From: Leguminivora glycinivorella
Taxonomy: Eukaryota; Arthropoda; Insecta; Lepidoptera; Tortricidae
DNA: 64,000 bases
NCBI RefSeq assembly: GCF_023078275.1
Contig: NC_062971.1
Coordinates: 7,130,001 to 7,194,000 of the forward strand
Reading direction: 5' to 3'
The notes under the pieces were generated by a model, which was given only the letters and a program-made list of their open reading frames with translations, ran no database searches and was not told the origin of the DNA. Shown piece by piece: positions 57,501-64,000 of this stretch (the stretch's first letter is position 1; the number at the start of each line of letters is the position of its first letter). The translations under genes were made by a program, and so were the position numbers.

Positions 57501-58558
57501 TTATTTTTATCCCGTTTGAGAGGTTTTTCACACTGAGAGAAATTTGCATTGTGAATTTAACAAGTTCGACTTGTTGCGGTTTATCCGTTTGAGTCAGCCA
57601 AACGTATGTTTAAAACAATATGTGTCAGGTTGTTTTTATAAAATCGACTTGTTGATTCAAATATATTGCCGATTCAAATGACAACTAGCTTGTTGTTTGA
57701 ACCAAAGAGCACGTAGGCGCTATTTTAACCAAAAAACTTGTTGAACAAACATGAAAACTGGTTGTATTTTCTCTCAGTGCACGGTTATTGTCTTAAAACT
57801 TACGAGTAATAAACACTATAAACCACCTCTTTTGCGGATCTTAAAAAATATTCTCAGGGATGCTTCGAATAGATTCCAAGCTTACTCGCTAAACTCTATT
57901 TAATTTTATGTAGGTATATACAATTACATTTAACTAACAGGCCTGGTCTTACCAACCACATTGTTATTCACAACAACAACCTAACAAAAGGAACTCAGGG
58001 CCGTCCTAGACCCGTTGAAATTCTAACATTTCTAACGTATTTATCCGAAAACTAGTTAGACCGTGGCTGAAAGATGGCCGAGGGTCGACACTGGCGGGAC
58101 TTCATAACTGAATCAACAACTACAAACACGGGTCCGTCTAGTTTCTAATGTGTATGTTTTGAAAGTTTTGAGTTAAAACTATTTTTCGTTAAAACTAACA
58201 TTAAGTAGCCAAAACTTATTTTGATTTAATACCTTGGTCAAACGCCAATTCACTGAGGCGATACGAAAACAAACTATAAACTAAACCTCAATGTTTTTAA
58301 CTTAAAGTCTCGATTGACCAGCACAATATTTAGAAAATTTAGCTGGACCGATTGCATTCATCTCACAATAATAAATAACCTAACCACAAAATTACAATTA
58401 CAACCACAAAACCCGACCGCGTTAAAGTGGACCGATTTTTATGAAGCATGTCTAAGAACACTCCCGCTTTAAAACAAAAAAAACTAAATCGAAATCGGTT
58501 TGTCCGTTAGGGAGCTGCGATGCCACAGACAGACACACACACACACACAGACAGACAA

Positions 58559-58589
<31 letters not shown>

Positions 58590-61500
58590 CGTGAAAGTTA
58601 TAACACTCCGTCGTTTTTGCGTCGGGAGTTAAAAAATATGAATATTTTGACCGACTCAGGCGCAAAAACAACGACCATACAATTTTGCTGTGAAATTTCA
58701 GATTTAAATCTTTAGGGTAAATTGTGTCTTCAGCTGCAAAGGTTACGTAAAATTCATTATAAATTACATTTATATTGTACATATTAATGAAATGGCTAAA
58801 CAATGAAATTGTATATGCATTTTGCAAGACGGGAGCGAAAATGCTAAAATGGAAAGGTCCCCCTTTCAATTTGGGAATTTCAGTTAAAAATACTAGTGTT
58901 ATTAAATAGATTTATCGAAAAAAATGTCCATTAAGAACAACTCGGTTAAAAGATATAGCGAAAAAATCTTTAGAATCGAGGTTCCGCTCTCGACTGTTTC
59001 CTCCTTCAAAACTTATTTAAACGGAACGAAATTTGAGAATCTGAATAACACCTTTTTTTGAGCCATACTGAAAAAGGCCGTTTTAAGAAATTTTTGATTG
59101 GCTCTAGCGTCTTTTAAAATAAAAATAGCAAAAAAATCAAAACGGTCCGACACAGATAAAAATAATAATAATCTGTGTTGAAAAAATCATTGCCTCAAAA
59201 ACCAGGGAGGAAATAGTCGAGAGCGTTTGTATGGAGAATTGACCTGGAATGAACTATGCACGTGGTAGTTACTGAGAGTAATATTCCGTCCATTAAATTT
59301 TCATTTAATATAACTGGACTCCGAAAGTTTGTTGACACAAAAGAACTGACTGCCTCTCCAAAAGTAAGTAACAATATACAAGTTCCAGATAAAGGCTATT
59401 TTCCGGAAAATCGTTCAACTGGTACATTGTTAATCTTTTCTCTACAAGTAAAATCACGTAGTTAATGGGGTAATAGGTCTGCAAGTAAGTACAAAATAAG
59501 AAAGTGATACGATACAAAGAGGTACAATGGAGAGCTCGGTCACCAGGGTGCGTAGCCGCGAATGGCACAAACGCTCACGAAACGAAACGCTCGTAAATAT
59601 CTATCTTTATCACTCTTGCATATTGGCGTAACAGAGCCAGACTACCTTTCGCGGCGTTTCGTTTTCGTTTCGCGTCGCAGAAATGCCATTCGGTTACGGC
59701 ACCTGGGTGCGTAGCCGAATGGCACAAACGCTCACGAAACGAAACGCTAGTAGATATCTATCCCTATCGCTCTTGCGTATTGGCGCGACAGAGCCGGACT
59801 ACGTTTCGTTTTCGTTTGGCGTCGGAGAAATGCCATTCGGCTACGGGGCCAGGAGAGGATCGTGATGTGATAAGCTAGTAGGTACATAATAATATTATGT
59901 GAGACACCCGGGTGGAAAATGTCCGCGTGGGCGTCCCATATATCGCTGTTGCGAGGAAGCCCAAAAAGACCTGTCCGCACTCGGGGTGTGCCCAACTGGC
60001 GTGAAGTGACTCAGCATAAAGTAGTGGCGATCTGAAAGATCTGTTGATCTGTCGGAGGTCAAGATCCTTTTTGGGTCGCTGACCAGTGACTTATTTACTA
60101 TAAGTGAGTAAGTTAACAAATTACTAGGTACCTAATATAACAATTTCGCAAATATTTTGTATCACTCACCGTAATATCCACAGCTTCCTAATCTGCACAT
60201 TGAGTTCCTTCAGCCTCTGTATGAAGGTCAAAGGCGGTAGGTATCCAGAGTTGACGTCGGCGGAGTATGACGGATTGGGAACCTCGTCCATCAGTCGGAT
60301 AGGTTGCCAGTACAGCTGCGTCGATACTGACCAGATCAGGGGAGCGGAGAAGTAGCCTGCGAAACTGTTGACCAATTAGTCCAATTACATTATTACCTTA
60401 CTTAAGTCAACATCATCATTGGCCGTTGAGTCTAAACAAGAGTATCCAAGCTGTGTCAAGGCGACAACGTTTTTAACCGACTTCAAAAAAGGAGGAGGTT
60501 CTCAATTCGACTGAATGTTTTTTTTTTTTTTTTTTTATGTATGTTACTCGATATCTCCGAGAATCGTGGACCGATTTTCAAATTTTTTTTTTGATCGAAC
60601 CGGTATAACCCCGAGATGGTCCCATTGGCACCAAGTCAGGGTCTGATGATGGGATCCTGGAGAAATCGAGGGAACTCTTCAAATGTTATAGGCACATGTA
60701 ATGTTTTTAGTCTATTTTCAAAGGTACACCAGTATTTACGTCTGATGGTAATAATTTTATGTGGCTGAGCTGATGATGGAAGGTCAACTCCTCAATGGTT
60801 AGGAGTTAAAGGATAATTCTTTCACTACTGTACATGTATTCGGACTGATACATATAATATCACTAGGAACCACTAAAAATCAACTGAGCTGATGATGGAA
60901 GGTCAACTCCTCAATGGTTAGGAGTTAAAGGATAATTCTTTCACTACTGTACATGTATTCGGACTGATACATATAATATCACTAGGAACCACTAAAAATC
61001 AACAAATAAATAAACTTTTTAACACAAAATAAAACCGCCTTCAAAAATAAGCGCGTTACAAAACACGGAGAAACTAAAAAGCCAAAAATAATAAACCTTT
61101 CAATTCAGATTTCTTATCGTATTGCAATAAGCTAAACATCCAAATTATAAACAAATCAATTATTTTTGGAGTCGGTACCAGCCTGTGTATGGTTGGGTGG
61201 GGCAAACAGGCAATAGCAAGGCGACGAACAGGTCTGGTACCGACTACAAAAATAATTGATTTGTTTATAATTTGGATGTTTAGCTTATTGCAATACGATA
61301 AGAAATCTGAATTGAAAGGTTTATTATTTTTGGCTTTTTAGTTTCTCCGTGTTTTGTAACGCGCTTATTTTTGAAGGCGGTTTTATTTTTTGTTAAAAAG
61401 TTTTTCATGGCTGTGTGAGCCGGGATACGGGAGCGACAAACATGACCACAACTCTGGCAGGTGTACTTAAGTACGTAACCTATATTATAATGAATACAAA

Positions 61501-62050
61501 ATTAAAAATTAAAAAAAAACCCCCGACCGCGACATAGTAGACCGATTTTCATGAAACATGGCTAAGAACACTTCCGACTAACTCTTTCAGACAAAAAAAA
61601 ACTAAACCTAAATCGGTTCATCCGTTCGGGAGCTACGATGCCACAGACAGACACACACACATACTGACAAACAGACAAACAGACAGACCGACAGACAGAC
61701 AGAAAGACAGACAGACACGTCAAACTTATAACACCCCGTCGTTTTTGCGTCGGGGGTTAAAAATAGGAGACTGCATTTTCTTTTGATCAATAACAATTGT
61801 ATTCGTCTTGGCAAGTTACGATGATTGGACGCCTACGGAATAATGCTAAGTTTAACCGCATATTTATAGAAATGAAATACATAATATATATTATTCTTGT
61901 TTTCATTGGGCTATAGTGTCTTCCTGGGCAAAGGTCACCTCTTTTAATCTCTAGCCTGGGTCTTGATCTTGAGTCTTTTGAAGTCTGTTTTTAACCCCCG
62001 ACGCAAAAACGACGGGGTGTTATAAGTTTGACGTGTCTGTCTGTCTGTCC

Positions 62051-62100
<50 letters not shown>

Positions 62101-63701
62101 GTGTGTGTCTGTCTGTGGCATCGTAGCTCCCGAACGGATGAACCGATTTAGATTTAGTTTTTTTTGTGTGTTCTTAGCCATGTTTCATGAAAATCGGTCC
62201 ACTATGTCGCAGTCGGGGGTTTTTTCAAAATTTTAATTTTGTGGTTAGGTTATCTCTGCATGTATAACGCAGCCTGCCAAGCTTGTCGATAAGTCCAGAT
62301 GCAATAGCTGCATCTGATGTGCGGTGCCAGCAATCTCATCTCATCAACAAAGTTGTTTCAAGTACCTAAGGAGAAAGAAATAAACATAATTATGTTATAA
62401 ATTCAGAGATCGGAAAAATTTGCGTCATTGCTCGCAATAATGTGTACATGTCTCCAAAATTAATCAAATAATTATTCATTTAATTTATTTCTTACTTGAC
62501 ATATAATTTGATTCCTAGTCAATAAATACAAAAGTTTTATTAAAGAAAATAATCAGTATTTATCGAGTTAGCATTTATGCTGAGTCGGGACCATTTCGTG
62601 GTAACTTGTATGTTTTAATTTATTTTATTTGCTGTTTCTGTTTTTTTACTTGTGTATTTTTATTGTAACTATCATGAATAAATAATTGATTGATTGATTA
62701 TTTTTTCCAAGTTTTCAGCAGTCAGTTTATTTCTTTTTACATCAAAAAGATACTTAAGTGCTGAAAAACTCCGCTCGCAATCCACTGATGTTAATGGCAT
62801 ACTTAAGTAGTTTTATAGGAATATTATTATTCCAGTATAATTTAGAGTTTATTTTCTGTTCTAAGTTGTGGGCGATAACCTCAAAATCGGGATTTCTGTC
62901 AAGGACGGCTTTCATTTTAGTTTGCAAATGGTTACCTATTTCTCCGGGTATACTGTCCAGATTATTTAATATATTTCTTATTTTACTTAAAGTGTATTCG
63001 ACAGTATTTGAAGAAGACTGTAAATTCTCTATTACAACCAAAATGGATTTGAAATGTTGTGAAATGAACTGTAAATTGTCGACAACATCATCAACTTTTG
63101 TATTTATTGACTAGGAATCAAATTATATGTCAAGTAAGAAATTAATTAAATGAATATTTCCACATTATTGCGAGCAATGACGCAAATTTTTCCGATACTG
63201 GTTATAATAGAACCGAAATCCTGTAGCTAGAGCCACACCTCGGACACTGGCGATCAAAAATAAGAAAGAGGCGCGTTCTTAGCACATAGTCTAAGCTCGT
63301 GTAGGTGAACGCGTACTACGCTTGTATGAGTGGAATATGACAGGTCGACTGTTCGCGTTTTTGACAGGCGGTAACTGTGAGGTAACTGAGAGGGGGTGGG
63401 CGGCACTTTCAGCGGGAAGCGGAAGTGGCCATACTGTACGATAGTACTGTTTATTATACTGTGCTAGAACGGACCTAAAACCCATCGCGTAGACATACGT
63501 CTTCATCTAAAAATGGGACTTACCTAGAATACATTTCCGAGTCTATCCACTCCGCGACCACCACGTCGAATCTAACATCAGGCTTCCTTAGGAAGGCCTG
63601 CACTGCAGGATGGGTTACCACGAGGCGCCCCATCGTATACGACAGCATTTGCAGGAAATCGTAGTTGTTCGGATATTCTACTGTCAAGTTCTGGAAATAT
63701 T
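54255..63701 (-). CDS. UDP-glycosyltransferase (UGT), C-terminal six exons
   Basis: Spliced gene on the minus strand with exons 63701-63524, 60364-60170, 56286-56064, 55656-55437, 55288-55069 and 54528-54255. Insect UGTs transfer a sugar, usually glucose from UDP-glucose, to lipophilic substrates in the ER lumen, for detoxification, pigment or hormone handling. Acceptor specificity cannot be read here. 435 residues are visible against about 510-530 in the family, so the first exon or exons with signal peptide lie past base 64000. The sugar-donor signature spans the exon 4/5 junction (WAPQISILN, HPNTKVFITHGG, HAGDQ). The last exon has a hydrophobic anchor (LAALILFVIIVIVLILYF) and a short basic tail. 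All junctions are GT-AG and codon phases join without error. No internal stop, so it is probably functional. Confidence 0.93.
54606..54785. mobile_element. TA-flanked MITE in the last UGT intron
   Basis: CAGCGG(C/G)GGAGCAAATCTCGA at left against TCGAGATTTGCCCCGCTG at right, continuing through AGTTACA. TA at 54604-54605 and 54786-54787. 180 bp, non-coding. Confidence 0.8.
54871..54960. mobile_element. 90-bp hAT-type MITE in the last UGT intron
   Basis: Ends CAGAGATCGGA and TCCGATCTCTG. Exact 8-bp duplication TTTATAAC (54863-54870, 54961-54968). The ends match those of the transposase-bearing element 62404-63199, a possible source of its mobility. Confidence 0.88.
55069..55288 (-). CDS. UGT exon (fifth visible), signature exon
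   Basis: 220 bases: AC completes N, then 72 codons HPNTKVFITHGGLLSLIEAI...MMLTDW and AA at the donor. Contains FITHGG (donor phosphate contact region) and the terminal DQ of the signature (HAGDQ), predicted to hold the sugar. All key residues present. Confidence 0.95.
55437..55656 (-). CDS. UGT exon (fourth visible)
   Basis: 220 bases: 73 codons DLQSIMDASPQGVIYFSFGT...QISIL and a single A at the donor. Start of the UDP-sugar-binding domain; GVIYFSFGT and NVHLLQWAPQ are characteristic. Confidence 0.94.
55870..56010 (+). repeat. Family G-related fragment in a UGT intron
   Basis: AGGGTACATAGCGAAATGCACAAACGC...GTCATTTCGGCAAGGCCGGC. Diverged relative of 24206-24480. Confidence 0.5.
56064..56286 (-). 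CDS. UGT exon (third visible)
   Basis: 223 bases: A completes R, then 74 codons HKIHPLELEIYD...EDLDV. Includes NYSMMLVNTHPSVATPWRLP, the usual linker between the N- and C-terminal domains. Donor GTG|GTATGT, phase 0. Confidence 0.92.
56843..57177 (+). mobile_element. Retroposon X, copy B, with a different tRNA-like fold
   Basis: 335 bp flanked by the 12-bp duplication CATCAGATATTT (56831-56842 and 57178-57189). Body (TCTCAATGTAACTTGATACT, GGAAAGGCATGGA) and tail (AATTTTTCCATTTTTTCCTT, GCAGACGTTTCTGC) match copy A. The tRNA-like segment (57026-57098) has acceptor GCTTCCG/CGGAAGC, D stem GCTC/GAGC and T stem GCGGG/CCCGC, all perfect. The anticodon stem TTGC/GCAA has loop ACGGATT. The stems differ from copy A with compensating changes. 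Confidence 0.78.
57325..57480 (-). pseudogene. LINE C-terminal fragment nested in the SINE tail
   Basis: Flanked by TGTCCCCAA (57316-57324, 57481-57489). The minus strand reads WEDSVVADLGRLQVSDWQEA, then AQDRDRWRSLVSEAK and a stop, which is the end of an RTE-type pol. A 156-bp 5'-truncated retroposition. Confidence 0.78.
57531..57779. mobile_element. MITE with CACTGAGAGAAA ends
   Basis: CACTGAGAGAAAT at left, ATTTTCTCTCAGTG at right. About 249 bp, with inner (ACAAG)TTCGACTTGTTG-type words in both orientations. Non-coding, in a UGT intron. Confidence 0.65.
58376..58635 (-). repeat. CAGA-family repeat
   Basis: AACCTAACCACAAAATTAC...CGCGTTAAAGTGGACCGATT...(CACA)n(CAGA)n...GTCGGGAGTT. In a UGT intron. 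Confidence 0.8.
58895..59235. repeat. Fold-back repeat, CGCTCTCGACTGTTTCCTCC arms
   Basis: CGCTCTCGACTGTTTCCTCC (about 58988) pairs with GGAGGAAATAGTCGAGAGCG (about 59205) with one mismatch. The inner AAAAAGG/AAATTTTTGATTGG words are not paired. A repeat I have seen in insect sequence; class unknown. Confidence 0.55.
59548..59701 (+). repeat. Family G palindromic repeat, first of a tandem pair
   Basis: GGGTGCGTAGCCGCGAATGG to GCCATTCGGTTACGGCACC. Abuts the next copy directly. Confidence 0.82.
59704..59851 (+). repeat. Family G palindromic repeat, cleanest copy
   Basis: CCTGGGTGCGTAGCCGAATG at left pairs with CATTCGGCTACGGGGCCAGG at right. Inside, CACGAAACGAAACGCTAG opposes CGTTTCGTTTTCGTTTGGCG. 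Likely a non-autonomous DNA element, but no target duplication is certain. Confidence 0.82.
60170..60364 (-). CDS. UGT exon (second visible)
   Basis: 195 bases: one base completing S, 64 codons FAGYFSAPLIWS...LWIL, and CG at the donor. The upstream acceptor CAACAG is preferred to the nearer CGCAG because only it keeps the reading frame with the preceding exon (EMYS-S-FAGYF). Contains DEVPNPSYSADV. Confidence 0.9.
60476..60760 (+). repeat. Dispersed repeat, ACCGACTTCAAAAAAGGAGG family
   Basis: TTAACCGACTTCAAAAAAGG, GGTTCTCAATTCGACTGAAT, T-run, TCGATATCTCCGAGAATCGT, GGACCGATTTTC, then TCTGATGATGGGATCCTGGA and GAAATCGAGGGAACTC. Related to the inner left arm and adjoining sequence of 13590-13790. 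Confidence 0.7.
60765..61002 (+). repeat. 119-bp identical tandem duplication
   Basis: Units 60765-60883 and 60884-61002, each beginning CTGAGCTGATGATGGAAGGT, appear identical. Recent event. It lies between a dispersed repeat and the large fold-back. Confidence 0.95.
61012..61403. mobile_element. Large fold-back element, 170-bp arms
   Basis: Arms 61012-61181 and 61234-61403 are complementary with two mismatches (168 of 170), around a 52-base loop. Arm words: AAAACCGCCTTCAAAAATAA, GCGCGTTACAAAACACGGAG, GTCGGTACCAG. Non-coding. Antisense or sense transcripts of the UGT pre-mRNA would include a 170-bp duplex, since it is intronic. Confidence 0.93.
61495..61768 (-). repeat. CAGA-family repeat, minus orientation
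   Basis: AAAACCCCCGACCGCGACAT...CATGAAACATGGCTAAGAAC...(CAGA)n...CGTCGGGGGTTAAAAA. Faces the plus copy 61990-62252 across about 220 bp. Confidence 0.82.
61990..62252 (+). repeat. CAGA-family repeat, plus orientation
   Basis: TTAACCCCCGACGCAAAAAC...pure (CTGT)n tract at 62036-62098...CCGATTTAGATTTAG...GTTTCATGAAAATCGGTCCA...TTTTGTGGTTAGGTTA. Confidence 0.85.
62404..63199. mobile_element. hAT-type transposon, internally deleted, in a UGT intron
   Basis: Arms of about 110-125 bases: CAGAGATCGGAAAAATTTGC/GTCATTGCTCGCAATAATGTG at left, near-complement at 63107-63199 ending CCGATACTG. The flanks GTTATAAATT and GTTATAAT suggest a worn 8-bp duplication. The inside encodes the C-terminal end of a hAT-like transposase on the minus strand. 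Only about 0.8 kb remains of an expected 2-3 kb. Confidence 0.78.
62695..63115 (-). pseudogene. hAT-like transposase C-terminal fragment
   Basis: One frame (from 63041) gives ENLQSSSNTVEYTLSKIRNI, then KAVLDRNPDFEVIAHNL. After a frameshift near 62815 another frame reads MPLTSVDCERSFSALKYLFD, then VKRNKLTAENLEKI. (P)xTS(V/A)DxERSFS...L..ENL(E)K is the conserved dimerisation end of hAT transposases. The catalytic core is absent. Not functional. Confidence 0.75.
63524..63701 (-). CDS. UGT exon (first visible)
   Basis: 58 codons from YFQNLTVEYPNN to EWIDSEMYS, with AG carried over at the donor (AG|GTAAGT). N-terminal acceptor-binding half of the protein; VRFDVVVAEW matches the usual UGT (F)D(L/V)V(I/V)(A/V)E(W/F) stretch. 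The acceptor could instead be 11 bases further in (start 63690), since TTTCCAG occurs twice; that choice is unresolved. Confidence 0.85.
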
Positions 63702-64000
63702 CTGGAAATTTAAACGAGTATTCTTAGTTTTAATGAAGTGGTTCAATATATTATTCTTGTTACGTACGTATTGTTCGCCGGATAACGTCAGGTCAGTTAT
63801 TGGGCACTGTCACGTTTATCGTTTAACTGGCAGGGCTGGAAGGCCGATATAGTCCCGTAAACTGTTATTCAGTGGGGACTTTATCACCTTATATTTTGAA
63901 CACAACTTTACTAAGGCTCGTTAATTATTATAGATTTTGTGTTTTTATTTTTTTCTTTGATGTGTAATAAAGGTATAATTGGACAGAGCTCACCGCCAGA

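Larger units (their letters stand above)
56738..57510 (+). mobile_element. tRNA-derived SINE (family 1) with two nested insertions
   Basis: Head GACCGGTCTGGCTCAGTCGG (56738) to tail ATTTATTTATTTATTTTTA (57510). Broken at 56843 by retroposon X copy B and at 57325 by a LINE fragment, each with a target duplication. Removing both restores a normal family 1 SINE of about 270 bp. It lies in the 3.9-kb UGT intron, antisense to the gene. Confidence 0.88.

Noticed and set aside
59256..59465. Possible extra UGT exon
   Set aside because: Plus strand, no UGT motif, and the flanking exons already join in phase without it.
60357..60360. Alternative UGT acceptor CGCAG just inside the second visible exon
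   Set aside because: Using it shifts the frame relative to the upstream exon, which carries two spare bases; the CAACAG acceptor eight bases upstream keeps the frame.

Overview
The window reads as intergenic and intronic DNA from an insect, most likely a moth or butterfly. The basis is AT-rich sequence packed with transposable elements of types I associate with Lepidoptera: tRNA-derived SINEs with box A/B heads, RTE- and Jockey/CR1-type LINE pieces, short Helitron-like units and many TA-, TAA-, TTAA- or 8-bp-flanked MITEs. The lineage call is inference from repeat style. There is one host gene, spliced in the insect manner.

Host gene: six exons on the minus strand between 63701 and 54255 encode the C-terminal 435 or so residues of a UDP-glycosyltransferase (UGT). 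All splice phases agree, and the UGT signature and a C-terminal membrane anchor are present. The 5' exon or exons with the start codon and signal peptide lie beyond base 64000. The introns carry many repeats.

Layout: 1-1252 is the 3' part of an RTE-type LINE. 1440-4062 is a decayed Jockey/CR1-type LINE on the minus strand, split by a TA-flanked MITE. 5000-18100 is a mosaic of SINEs, a 40-bp minisatellite, a 65-bp-arm perfect palindrome, Helitron-like copies, a TAA-flanked element (8904-10087), a 0.7-kb inverted-repeat element with 121-bp tandem units, and a 1.5-kb hAT-type element inserted in a SINE head (16441-17978). 19167-21790 is the most notable element: a DIRS-like tyrosine-recombinase retrotransposon with an intact recombinase ORF, an RNase H region, inverted terminal repeats and the internal complementary region, but no visible gag and little reverse transcriptase. 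22 kb to 54 kb is dispersed repeats and unrecognised AT-rich DNA with no supportable host gene. 54-64 kb is the UGT gene with MITEs, a doubly interrupted SINE, a 170-bp-arm fold-back and a hAT element with transposase remnants.

The two most interesting items are the DIRS-like element and a pair of retroposed repeats (7537-7872 and 56843-57177). These share body and tail but carry different internal tRNA-like cloverleaves. Apart from the UGT exons, every coding-like stretch I recognise belongs to a mobile element.
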